Origin: Knoxdaviesia capensis
Taxonomy: Eukaryota; Ascomycota; Sordariomycetes; Microascales; Gondwanamycetaceae
DNA: 64,000 bases
Direction of reading: 5' to 3'
Assembly: GCA_001510575.1 (NCBI GenBank)
Contig: LNGK01000008.1
Location: forward strand, 1,066,340-1,130,339
The translations under genes and the position numbers were made by a program. Shown one piece after another: positions 47,101 to 58,235 of the stretch. Below the pieces are notes generated by a model that was not told where the DNA came from, made no database searches, and worked only from the letters and a program-made list of their open reading frames with translations. Numbering within the stretch: position 1 is the stretch's first letter; each line of letters opens with the position of its first letter.

Positions 47101-49490
47101 TGATGTCCTACGAGTCTGCGGCGCACGAGGACACGCGCCGGCGGTTCAAGTCGGTGAACTGGGCCGGCCTGGTGGTGGACGAGGGCCACCGGCTGAAGAA
47201 TGAGAAGAACCAGATCTACACGGCTCTGAACGCCATGAAGTTCCCGTTCCGCCTGCTGCTCACGGGCACGCCGCTGCAGAACAACAAGCTCGAGCTGTTC
47301 ACGCTGCTGCAGTTTATCAACCCATCGCACCGGGCGGTCGAGCTGGACGAGAGTTTCCGCACCCTGACGGCTGAGAAGATCCGCGAACTGCACAAGCTGA
47401 TCAACCCGTACTTTTACCGCCGCACCAAGCTGCAGGTGCTCAAGTTCCTGCCCAGCATGTCTCAGGTGATTCTCCCAGTGTCGATGTCGGTGGTGCAGGA
47501 GCGCGTTTGCAAGTCGATCATGGCAAAGAACCCGTACCTGATCCAGGCCATTTTTGCGAGCCAGAAGCTCGCCATCAAGGACCGCAGCAGCCTCAACAAC
47601 ATCCTGATGCAGCTGCGCAAGACCCTGTGCCACCCGTTCGTGTACTCGGACGCCATTGAGGACCGCAGCCACGATGCTGAGACGCTGCACCGCAACCTTG
47701 TTGAGGCGTCGGGAAAGCTGCAGCTGTTGGAGATAATGTTGCCCCGGCTGCGCGAGACGGGACACCGCGTGCTCATCTTCAGCCAGTTCCTCCAGCAGCT
47801 TGACATCCTGGAGGACTTTCTGGTTGGGCTTGATATGCCCTACACTCGTCTTGACGGAAGCATGAACGCCTCCAACAAGCAGCGGCGCATTGACGACTAC
47901 AACGCCGATTCGTCGGACGTGTTTGCATTCCTCCTGACGACGCGCGCCGGTGGTGTGGGCATCAACCTTGCGACGGCAGACACGGTCATCATCATGGATC
48001 CCGACTTCAACCCCCACCAGGATCTGCAGGCGCTTGCGCGCGCCCACCGAATCGGTCAGCGCCACAAGGTGCTTTGTTTCCAGCTGATGACCAAGGATAG
48101 CGTGGAGGAGAAGATCATCCGCATCGGCAAGTCGAAGATGGCGCTGGACGAGGCGCTGATTGAGCGCATGGACTCGGGCGACGACCCCAAGGACGATCTC
48201 GACGCGATTCTGCGGTACGGAGCCGAGGCTCTGTTCAAGAACGACACGAAGGAAACCATCAAGTACACGCCGGCAGCGGTCGACGAGCTGTTGGACCGCA
48301 GCAAGATCCCTGACGACAGCGAGGAGGCCAACAAGGGCGACGGCAGCGACGGAGACGGCGACAAGAGCGCGCCGCACTTTACCTACGGCCGGGTGTGGCT
48401 GGGCGATGGCGGCAAGGATGGCGGCGGCGGCGTGCTCGGCGAGATAGAAGACGATGAGAATTCCGGAGCGGCCACTGAGATGCCGCGGGGCGTGTGGGAT
48501 AGCATCCTCGCGACGCGCGAGGAACAGGCACGCAAGGAGGCGGAGAATAAGATGAAGGAGACGCTTGGTCGCGGCGGACGGCGCAAGCGGGCGGTGGTCA
48601 ACTACGCCTCGGACGGGTTCGAGACCTTTAAGAAGGCCTCGCGCGGAGAGCACGTGGGAGACGCCAAAGACGAATCCGATTTCGATGTTGGGGAGCTGGG
48701 GGATGACAGCGGCGACGATGATGACATGGATGACCGTGATGCAGATCCGGAGTTTCTTAATGGCAACTCCATTGATGGTAGTCGGAAGCCATGGGATATG
48801 CTCGACCCCCACGCCCACCCTCACAACGAGACGCCCGTGCCCGTGCCCGTGCCCGTCCCGGGCGCGCCTATGTCCGCGGTGGCGGCGACCGGAGCTGGAC
48901 GCAAGCGCCGCCCCGGCGTGGATAGCGACTCTGCGAGCGGCACGCCTCAGGGTGGATCACGCAAGCAGCGTAAGACCAAGCGACAGAAGCGTCCGACTGC
49001 CGCTCAGATGGAATCTGAGCTGCCATGGCCTCCGATCCCTGGGTGGTACGGCGGGTGGAACGGCGGCGCAGTGATCCCGACGCAGCCTCAAGACGCCTTG
49101 ATGTCCAGCGTCAGCCTTGCTCAGCGCACCGGCCAACCTGGAAGCCCGACCAGCGCGGCCCCTGGTCATGGTAGCACTGCTGGTGCTAGTGCTGGTGCAG
49201 CCACAGAGCACGCGTTCCGGGCTCCTTCTCACACCGACGGCCAACCGCAGCCGGTGTATCCTGGCGACGTGACGGCGCAGCACCGTCCGATGGCCACGTA
49301 CGACCCGGGACTCCCGCAGCCGCGGCCGCAGCAAGGTGCGGTGCCCCGGACCACGCCGGTGCCGGCGAACACGACCGACGGTTCTGAGCAGGTGGCGAGC
49401 GAGGCCCTTGAGCGGCGAATTGCGCGGCAACAGGCCAAGTGGGAGCGCCAGCAGCAACGCGAGCAGCAGCAACGCGAGCAGCAGCAACGC

Positions 49491-49526
<36 letters not shown>

Positions 49527-50096
49527 GGTGGGCAACAAGGGTTTGCGGGACAGGCGTTTTCGGGCATAGGATACCCCGGCGGCCCGTACACGATGGTCCC
49601 CGGTCATGGCAACCAGCCGCAGCAGCAGCAGCAGCAGCAGGCGCTGCAGGGCGGACTTCAACAAGCGGCCGCGCCCGCGTCGTACGCTGCGCCGGCCACG
49701 GTTTCTCGCGCGACCCGCCAGGACGTCCTGGCTATGCACCAAGCCCTAGCGGCCGCGCCGACCCCCGTGGTGGCGCCTTCCCCGCTTGTCCGCCAGTCCC
49801 CGCAGCAGCAGGACCAACAGCCGCGCACGGGGGCCGCTCCGACGCCGCTCACGGCCACGGCCACGGCCATCACCAACACGAACCCCCCCGCCGCCGCCAA
49901 CGCCAATAGTTCGTGGGAGGCCATTATTGCACACCGCATCCCTGAGACCGCTAGTGAGGCACAGGTCCGCGTTCACCTCGACCAGCTCAACATGGCGCGG
50001 CGGTCCATCCCGAACCACCCGGGCTGGGGCGCTGCGTGGGACTACCACCGCCAGTTGCTCGAGAGCGTGCGCTGGCGGCGCCGGTTCCCGGAGTAA
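44110..50096 (+). CDS. PHD/chromodomain SNF2 chromatin remodeller, Mit1/CHD-like
   Basis: Exons 44110-44694 and 44829-50096 give 1950 residues. Order of parts: acidic N-terminus; a DGRQLT|LPYDDIQEL segment over the splice; Asp/Glu-rich run; a Cys/His cluster of PHD-like fingers (about 432-610: CASCKMEA, CQGCSMTYHAIC, CRFC, CSTC, CIQCSRAWH, CLEC); chromodomains (about 668-820: FLVKWADQSYVHVSWMPG, YVKFQGLTYTDVVWDKP); SNF2 ATPase with DEMGLGKT (869-876), DEGH (979-982) and LLTGTPLQNN; helicase-C with LIFSQFLQQLDILED, TTRAGGVGINLATAD and RAHRIGQ. The tail is low-complexity with REQQ repeats and poly-Gln. In fission yeast Mit1 is the remodeller of the SHREC silencing complex; this architecture fits that branch or CHD3/Mi-2. 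A role in heterochromatic silencing is inferred from family. Confidence 0.93.
49455..49530 (+). repeat. CAG-rich coding repeat (REQQQ units and poly-Gln)
   Basis: Three near-identical 15-base units (CAGCAGCAACGCGAG) run into an almost pure CAG/CAA stretch encoding about 11 Gln. A second poly-Gln run is at 49618-49641. Both lie in the disordered tail of the remodeller and are likely length-variable. Confidence 0.85.
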
Positions 50097-50596
50097 TTCA
50101 TGTCCGGCCCCCCCGGCGCCTTGTACGATGACGATCACGGAGAGAGAATGAGAGAGGAGGTTGGTGGAGGGATGTGAGGTTTTTCTGTTTTCTTCCCTTT
50201 TGAAGGAACTATGTGTTTATGTACATTTCTTTCTTTTTTTCATGCATGCATGGACTCCGTGATCACGATTTTCCCGGGTGGTTGTTTTTTTCCCTCTTCT
50301 GGAGTTTTCTTCTTCTATGGGACGGACGGTGTTTGTTTCTTGCACGGTTAGACTACGGGAGTTCCATGTACAAAGGGATCGAAGAAGAGCCAGATAACCA
50401 AGTCCTGCTATGAATTATTTTTCTCAAACAGGTGTACTTAAAACTGTGTTCTATGTTCTGTTGTATGCTAACCCGAATTAATCCTCTATGATGTGCTGCT
50501 TTGTCCGCCTTTGTCTGCCAGTGTAGAACTGGCAGAGGAAGATTAAGCACAGTCGTGGGGTATATAACGCAGCTTCATGCGGTGAAATTTCACAGA
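50097..50596. other. 3' flank of the remodeller gene
   Basis: 500 bases of T-rich DNA, probably 3' UTR and terminator of the preceding gene, ending at a tRNA gene. No coding feature is seen. Confidence 0.5.
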
Positions 50597-50668
50597 GGCC
50601 TCGTGGCGCAACGGTAGCGCGTTCGACTCCAGATCGAAAGGTTATCCGTTCAAATCGGGTCGGGGTCA
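50597..50668 (+). tRNA. tRNA-Trp (CCA)
   Basis: 72 bases fold as a full cloverleaf. The acceptor pairs GGCCTCG with CGGGGTC (two G-U pairs), discriminator A at 50668. The D-stem is GCGC/GCGC around AACGGTA. The anticodon stem TTCGA/TCGAA is perfect with loop CTCCAGA, anticodon CCA. The T-stem is ATCCG/CGGGT (one U-G) with loop TTCAAAT. The A box (TGGCGCAACGG) and B box (GTTCAAATC) are internal promoters. No intron. Confidence 0.95.
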
Positions 50669-50680
50669 TTTGGTGATTAC

Positions 50681-50688
50681 TTTTTTTT
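50681..50688 (+). terminator. RNA polymerase III terminator of tRNA-Trp
   Basis: Eight T begin 13 bases after the last tRNA base, a standard Pol III stop signal. Confidence 0.85.
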
Positions 50689-51970
50689 GGCGCTTTTGCA
50701 GTGTGGCTTAGGGTCATTCCATAGGGTTACACTCGCTTGGTGTTCTGGATATGTCCGGGCCTGATGGACCAGGGCAGTTTGTGTAATTTCTCTGCGTTTA
50801 TGCGGGACCTTGGGTGTGTATCACATTCCACAGGGTTCTGTGGGGGGAGGAGATATGCGGTATCCTTTTCTTTTCGGGTTTCAGTCTGTTGTCGTTCAGT
50901 ATGTTTACAGGACGTGAATTGAATCATGGACTGTCCCGTGTTAAGGCTCTGCCGGTTCTTCGCAGCCTTGGGACACAGGATCATTGTAGCTTGCTTCAAC
51001 ACGGGTGTAAGTACAGTATGAACTATGTCGTACCACTATGCCTCTACAGTATACAGGCGGTTACACAGGCACAGTGAAAACCTTATCGAAACGCACCAAG
51101 CTCCGCCAGTTCCCGTGTTGTGGCCGGGAAATTTGCATCCACCGTTGGTTGCAGAGGGGGGACAGGCCTGCAAGACCGGATGGGATGTGCCACACTTCCC
51201 TCAGTGCACCGTGCCTGGGCGTGCCTGGGCGATCTGTGTTCTGTACTCCGTGCAACCAACCCGCTGAATCGAGATCTCACAATGCCTTCACTCACGGGAC
51301 GTATCTCGGTGTTTCGGAGCTCAAGAGTGAGCTCTGATCAGCACCACGATTGTGCTCTGCTATAGCGGTTCTGCTGCCACCCCGATAATTGCATATCACG
51401 TCCACAAGGATATCGGATTAAACGATATGTAGTCCTCGAGGTTATAGTGCAGGCAGGCACACGTTGGTCGCGCCTGCTGCATGAGCCTGTGCCAGCTATA
51501 TGGGCGGTTATTATGTGATCGAGCCCGCTAAGATCGCCTCCAACACGTGAATTCTCGAACCTCCTTTTTTTTTTTTTCTCTTCTACTCTTTTTCTTGTCT
51601 CTTCTATTTTCTTCTCTCTCGTCCTTATGCCGCACTGGACCGTTCTTGGCTTCAGTACGACGAGTTGAAAAGTCTCAAGACACTCTTTTTTTTTCTTTGC
51701 GTGTGTGTTGTTCTGCACAGTAACATTCGTTTGTTGTTCTGCTTGGCACGCGACTGTTCTTTTTTCTTCGTTTCCGGTCGTGTCTCTCCTCATTCCGGCG
51801 TCTTCTCTTCAACTGGTGTCGTTCTTTTTTTTGCCCGCCTCTCGTATCTTTCACTCTTTACTGAGGGGAAGGCCAATTCGATCCGATCACTTCTCTCAAA
51901 GTACTTCTGTGTCTCTGTATCCTCAGCCATCCGTTCGTTCATTTTCTGGTGTGGAAGCAGAGTAAACACC
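50689..51970. other. Intergenic region
   Basis: 1.3 kb between the tRNA and the next gene. It carries TACAGTA copies at 51012-51018 and 51045-51051, and a T-run at 51565-51577. The 300 bases before the next ATG are T/C-rich, as for a fungal 5' UTR. No gene is supported. Confidence 0.45.
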
Positions 51971-53293
51971 ATGCGTTCGTCCATCCTCGTCGCCACCGCG
52001 TTCTTCGCGCACGCGGCCCTGGCCGTGCCGGCCCCCGAGGTCGCCGCCCCGACCCCCGTTGCCGCAGCCCAGCTGGTCCGCCGGTCCGGCGCCGACCCGA
52101 CCGCCGTGTGGGTGGAGGTGGGCTCGGACGGCAAGCCCGTGACCACCGCCACGCCGCAGGCCACCACCATCAGCGGCACGCCGACGCTCGTCAACGCCGC
52201 GCCGTACGAGGTCACCGGCACCGTGTTCACCGAGTACACGCCCGACCGCACCATTATCGAGTCCAAGCTGCCGGCCCCGACCAAGGGGGTGGCCGGAGCC
52301 TTTGTGCGCTGCTTCAGCGACAAGGACGCCCCCAACGCGCCGTTCTGCGATCCCCTGCCCGGCACCAACTTCTTCGTCGGCCAGACCTACTACAGTGAGT
52401 TCCCCAGCCCCCCAAACAACGCCGACAGAGACGGATTGCCCTTCTAACGCGAGTCCTCCTACGGCATCACAGTCACCTACGACCCCGACTTCTTCAACGA
52501 GACCATCCCCGTCACCAACGCCACCTCCAACGCCACCGCCGGCAGCACCACGCGCCTGATGAAACTGCGCGGCACCTTCATCAACACCACCACCAACGCC
52601 GTCGGCGAGCAGTCCTTCGAGACCGACACCGAGACGCCCGTGTCGTACGGCTTCTTCGCCCTGCACATCGACAAGAAGTTCCTCGACGCCGGCGCCGCCG
52701 CCAACGTGTCGCTCAAGCTGATCACCACGCACAACGGCGTGCAGACCAGCGCCAACGGGCCCACCGTGCTGCTGTCGACCAAGCCCACCACGCCGCCCAA
52801 GCTCAGCGAGGCGCCGCAGGGCAAGGCGCTGTACATCGGCCTGCCGACCGTGCTCGGCTTCTTCGCGCTCGTGCTCTTCGGCTCGTGCCTGTGGAACCGC
52901 AAGACCCGCACCATCGGCATCGGCAACGTCATGAGCCGCACCCGCCACGGCTACGGCGTCGGCAAGTCGCGCGCCCAGCGCATCGCCCGCGCCGCCCGCC
53001 GCACCCTGCACATCGACAAGGGCGAGCGCATCCAGCTCATGGACCGGGACCCGCGCGGGCCCCGCCGCCGCGACGACTTCGCCGAGGACCTGTACCGCGA
53101 CGACTTCGAGGACGACCGCCGCAAGAACTCCCCCGCCACCACCCACGTCCGCCGCGACAGCGACTCGCTCGGCAGCCTGGCCGGCACCCCCACCGAGGCG
53201 CGCTTCCCCGCCCTGAACACCGGCGCGCCGTCGTCCGGCCGCAACGTGTTCCGGGATGAGCTGCAGCGCCAGGACCGGGAGCGGATGTTCTAA
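51971..53293 (+). CDS. Single-pass membrane protein with signal peptide
   Basis: Exons 51971-52394 and 52473-53293 give 414 residues. A signal peptide (MRSSILVATAFFAHAALA) leads into a secreted part of about 240 residues with few cysteines (VRCFSDKDAPNAPFC..), several N-glycosylation sequons (NET, NAT, NTT, NVS) and a beta-rich look (GTNFFVGQTYYI|TYDPDFF restored by splicing). One membrane helix (about 260-282, YIGLPTVLGFFALVLFGSCLW) is followed by a basic, then acidic cytoplasmic tail of 130 residues (RKTRTIGIGNVMSRTRHGYG, RRDDFAEDLYRDDFEDDRRK). The topology is therefore type I, plasma membrane or endomembrane. I do not know the family; the shape recalls fungal wall-stress or adhesion receptors. 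The ATG at 51971 is chosen for the signal peptide, although the frame is open upstream. Confidence 0.85.
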
Positions 53294-53761
53294 TGGTCTC
53301 CCTTCCCCTCTCTCTCTCTCTTGCCTCATCTCCCTCTTTTGAAATTCGAAATCCTTCCGCTGGTACTCTTCATGCGAGCTTGAAACGTGGTGGCTGAGAG
53401 GTCCACTGCTGGGCTCCAGCGGCACAACCGCCGCACCTGATGTTGATGTTCCTGACACCTGTAGTCCATGGATGGGGCCCACCAAGCTATAATGCGATAA
53501 TTTAGAAATGCTATGATAGATGGTAACAAAATATAAGAAACTCAGAATAGGAAAAAAAAAAAAAAACTGATACACATACACTTCCGATATGTAAACGCAA
53601 GTGACGTATGCATGTATGAACCACGGCCTCGAAATACTGATACATCAGCCGGAGATAGATATGTAGATAGACATGATAACAAGAGAAAAGCAAGAAAAGT
53701 GAACGCCGCGTTACCAAAACAAGAAGCAAACACGAAAAAAAAGAGAGCGACATTGATCTTT
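53294..53761. other. Tail-to-tail intergenic region
   Basis: Shared 3' flanks of two converging genes; AT-rich with an A-run at 53551-53566. No feature is seen. Confidence 0.5.
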
Positions 53762-56700
53762 CTAGAACGTCCACTCCAGAATCCACATGTGCGACCACGC
53801 CCCGCCCTTGGTCTCAGCCGCCAGATCCACCTTCAACGCCTTTGTCTCCGCATCCCACGTCCACGCGGACACGATCGCGCTGTTATACGTGACGCCGCTC
53901 GGCTTGGCCTTGACGCCGAGCACCGTGACGGACGCCAAGCCGTTGGCATCGACAAAGTCGCCGCGCGGCTCGGCCTTGAGCTTGCTCTTCGACGCCGACA
54001 GCGCCACCGTCAGCGACTCCTCCGGCTGCACGCTCTCGCCGTCGTCGAGGTACAGGTCGCCGCTGGCCGCGCCGTCGACGTCCAGCGCCACGAGCAGCTC
54101 CCACGGGTTCGCCCGGCACTCGAAGATCGTCATGCCCGGCTGCTGCTTGGGCAGGATGTAGCCGCCGCGCACGTACAGCGGGATGTGGCCCAGCGGCGCA
54201 TCGACCGCCACTTCCGTTGCGTGGATCCCGCTCGTCGCCGGCGCCCCCGTGTACCAGTCGTACCACAGCGTGCTCGACCCCACGCCCGGGAAGATCAAGC
54301 TGACCGAGTCGGCTCCCGGCTCCAGCACCGGCACCACCAGCAGCGCCGGCCCCAGCAGGAACTGCCGGTCAATGCCCGCCAGCCACGGCTCGTTGGGGAA
54401 CTCCCACGACAGCGCCCGCAGCACCGTCGACCCGTACTTGTGCGCGTGGTCAAACAGCGTGTACATGTACGGCAGCAGCGAGTACCGGATGCTCATGGCA
54501 ATGCGCGTGGCCTCGGCAACGCCCGCCCACTGGTACGGCTCCTGCGGAATCGCGTCCCACGTGTTGTGGTTGCGGTAAAACGGCATGAACGCATTCAGCT
54601 GCATCCACCGGCTGCACAGCTCCATGTCGCTGTTCCAGCCGAAGCCGCACGCGTCGGTGCCGAACATCGGGATGCCGAAGATCGAGAACGACAGCGCCTG
54701 CGGAATTGTGTAGTACATGTAGCGCCACTGGCTCCAGTTATCACCGCCCCAGTGACCCGCAAACTTGCCCGATCCTGCAAACGTCGACCGGCCAATGATG
54801 AACGGCCGCTTGCCGGGGAACACCTGCAATAGTGCCTGGTGGGTAGCGTTAAGGATCTGATGGCCGAACACATTGTGGAAGTCGTACTGCACCGCTCCGC
54901 CGTGGTGAGTAGCGTTCGGAGCCATGCCCTTCACCAGGATGTGGCCGTAGATGTGGTTGATAATGTACGGGGGATCGTTGATGTTGCGCATTCCCGGCAC
55001 CGGCTTGGGATGGGCCCAGCCTTCAGGCCGAACAGGCCCGCCCGGTCCGCCCATGACCGGAGGAGGAACAGCCGGAAGGGGATTGGCCGCGAGGATCTCG
55101 GCGGCTTCAGTGGCGTTGGAAATCTCAAATCCTTCGGGGTACTTGAGCGCAGGCGACGAGTTTAGTCCCAGAACCTGGCGCGGTCCGATGTCGGCGTCAC
55201 GACCTTCAATCGCCTCATACTCAAGCGGTTCGGATTCCGGCGCCCCGATTTCGCGGGAGTGGCGGCGGTGGGTCTTCACCACACTGACCGAGCTCTCAGC
55301 AGTGCCACAGCTTCCATCGCAGAACGAAGAAACCTCGTTCATATCAATCCAGATGCCGTCAAACGGCACGTCATCGTACCAGCGCTTGATTTCGCCAGAC
55401 CACCACTTGAACGTCTTGCTAGGGCCAATAGTGGCACCAACCCAATCGGGGAACACTATCGTCCATGTTAGCAACATGGCAATTGAGCAGGCAGGCGAAC
55501 GGACACATATCAACTTACCAGTGTATCCAGGCCAGACACGGCCGATATACTCGGATCCGTCAGGCTTCATCATGAAAGCATTGGCCTCGACACCACGATC
55601 ATAGGTCGGGTAGGTTCCCGGCTTGTCGTGGGTGCTAGGGTGGAAGATGGCCGCATCGACGATCGGAACGAAGTGTTGGTGCGTGGAGTGCAGACGGTCC
55701 AGGAAGGCCTTGAACTTGGGCACAGCAAAGTGAGCCGGATCGGTGGTGAAGTCGCGGTAGCGGTCCATGTAGTCGATATCAGCTATGACAGAACGGTATC
55801 AAGTCAGTATGTATATATACTTCACGGTAAGGGTGGAAAAGAAAAAGAAAAAGAAAAACATACCCCAGATGGCCTCAATGGGAATCTTGGCCTTGGCAAA
55901 CTTGCCAACAACCGCCTCAAGATCCTGCCACGTCTTGTACCCCCACCGGCACTGGTGGAAGCCAAACGTCCAGTACTGCTGCTGGGCGGGAAGGCCAATG
56001 GTGGTTTGCTGGTAGGTCTGCATGACCTCCTTCGCAGTGGGACCAGAGTAGAAGTACAGATCGATGGTGCCGCCCAGCGATCGCCAGATCACCTGCGACT
56101 CGCGCAGCAGAATCTCTTGGGCGTGGGCGTTGCGGTTGAACACACCGTGGGTGTACGACGTGTAGATGTGGTCCTCGGTGGTCTCGTAGTCGGTGGCGTA
56201 GATGTGCTTGCCGGTGTCCTCTTCAACCTCGTAGTAGCGGGTGTCGAGGTAGATCGGGTGGGTGCCGTACAGGTTTCCGTCTTCGGCATCTGGGCAATCG
56301 ACGTTGAACAGCGTGCGAGTGACGTTGTTACCCAGGCGGAAGCCGTGGATGGTTTCTCCCAAGCCGTACAGGTTGTACTTGTGCGGCATCGACGTGACAA
56401 TCTCAAAGAACTGGTCGGCAAACACGATCGACGTGCCGGCAGTGCTGTACAGCACATCACCGGTCGACTTGCGGGTAACGGTGAATGAGAAGCTGGGCTC
56501 GTTGTCCCAGGAGAACACAATGTCCGAGTCCGCCTCGTCGATGAGGTCGTCGTTCGGCGCCTTCGGGGCAATGGATTCCGGGAGGATGAACCACGTCTCG
56601 TTCGCTCCGCTTATGTACCGCGGCAGAATCTCCACGTGCAGGCGGTCCCGGGCCTGGTACTCGACAATGAGCGAGAGCGAGACAATGTCGTTGCCATAAA

Positions 56701-57181
56701 TGTTGCATGGGGCGCCGGCCAAGTCCAGGTCGGCCGTCAACCGGCCGGCAACCTGCTCCACATTGGTGGCCTTGTAGCCCGGGCACACCGACTGCACATC
56801 CACGGCAGCCGGGTCGTGGATGTTGGGCAGCACGTAGATGTTTGCGTGGAACGGCTTGTCATCGGCTGAGTGACTAGCAGGGATCCGGTGGGGCGGGATG
56901 GAAAGGTTTGGCATGGTGGCACCACCGCCGGGAGCAGTAGTGCCATCGCTGACAGTAGTACTGCTGCTGAAAAACGTGAGGCCCAGGAGGATCATCACGA
57001 CCACTCCAAAGGGGATGATGATGCTGGTCGACCGGGCTCTCCGGCCCTTTCCGGAGAAAAAGAGGGCCCGGCCCAGATACCACACCGCGACGAAGAACAT
57101 CATACCCAACGTAGCCTGCATGTACAGCGGCATGGCGGACACGTCGGACCAGACATCCCGAGACTCGAGATCGCCAGCCAT
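53762..57181 (-). CDS. GH31 alpha-glucosidase with N-terminal membrane anchor
   Basis: Exons 57181-55864, 55782-55519 and 55455-53762 give 1091 residues. A family 31 glycosidase: N-terminal beta domain (YNLYGLGETIHGFRLGN, DTRYYEVEEDTGKHIY), then the (beta/alpha)8 barrel with IWADIDYMDRYRDFT over the first intron, the catalytic nucleophile Asp565 in DGIWIDMNEVSSF, and the acid/base Asp766 in FAGHWGGDNWSQWRY. It hydrolyses terminal alpha-1,4-glucosidic bonds (retaining). Unlike the usual secreted fungal enzymes with a cleaved signal, this protein starts with two hydrophobic helices (about 17-42 and 51-74) separated by a basic GKGRRARS loop, so it is probably membrane-held, possibly at the vacuole, ER or cell surface. 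Maltase and glycan-trimming roles are both possible. Confidence 0.93.
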
Positions 57182-58235
57182 GATGGAAGAAGGGTGAGGA
57201 AAGCTCGAGGGTGAAGATTCAAGCAGACGGGGAGATTCAAGGAACCGAACAGATCTTTTTATCTCAGGATCTTGTCGTCATTCACAGGGTTCGAGATTAT
57301 TGCAACAGACCCATTTCAGAGTAGCTCACGGCTCCACAAAGATGGGCGGGTACACCAGGGAGGGTGGCGGCAATACGGAGGCACCGGATATATGAACGTC
57401 AGCGGTAGATCAACAGATCGCCGACAAATAACCTGTTTACAATCGGGAAAGGAGATGGAAATGCAGCGAGACGAAGTGAATTCTTTTTATACAAAGTTCC
57501 CCAGCTCTAAGCCAAGAAGATGCAAACGAGTAACCGAGGCGAACACGGGAATGCAAACGCAACACGGGCAAACAAGGAGAAGAGAAGGAGAAAAAGGAAA
57601 AGGCACGGGGCAGAAAAGGAGGGAAGAGAAAAAAAAAAAAGAAGGGATAGAGACGGAAGAAAATGAAGGGGGAAAAGATAAGATGATACAGAAGCGGGAA
57701 GGGAAGAGGAATGGACAAGTTCGTGATCTCACGACTCCAACTTAACTGGGCTGTATACGAGTCTCTCCACCAAAAACCAAGAAAGTTGGAGGTTCAGGGG
57801 GTTGGCGCGCGTCTCGTGACGCATCACGTGCAACAACCGCGATTAGCCGCGCTCACATGATCGTTTGTATTTAGGGTTAGTGCGGAGTAATTAGGGTCTG
57901 GAGGCATGCGCCGTTGGCCACGGTGATGAGAACGGCCAGATGGAAAGTCCGACACAGGAACTGTGCAAACGCTGCGGGGAGACGCTGATAACAATCGTAG
58001 AGAGACACAAAAATACAGCTTCATGAAAAAGAAAAAAAGAAAAAAAAGGAAGATGTATATAGAACACTCTCAAACTCCGGATCCCGTAGCAAGCCCCGGT
58101 TCTAATAGAAGAAGAAGAAGAAACCCAGAAACCCAGAAACGAACAAGACCAGTCCCAAGAAATCCCAGAAAGAAGACCCCCCACTACACAAACCGTCATG
58201 ACGTGCCGTCGTCTATCACCACCTATCACCATCTG
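57182..58235. promoter_or_regulatory. Upstream region of the GH31 gene
   Basis: 1 kb between the GH31 ATG and the 3' end of ATG6. It is purine-rich at 57560-57700. Two TTAGGG-type elements (57871-57879 TTAGGGTTA and 57891-57897) lie about 700 bases upstream. No gene is seen. Confidence 0.4.

Noticed and set aside
46740..48824. 694-codon open frame opposite the remodeller gene
   Set aside because: It is the antisense shadow of the conserved SNF2 ATPase; the sense frame carries all catalytic motifs.
51923..53581. 552-codon minus-strand open frame
   Set aside because: It mirrors the GC-rich surface-protein gene and reads as a Gly/Val/Arg-rich sequence with no domain.
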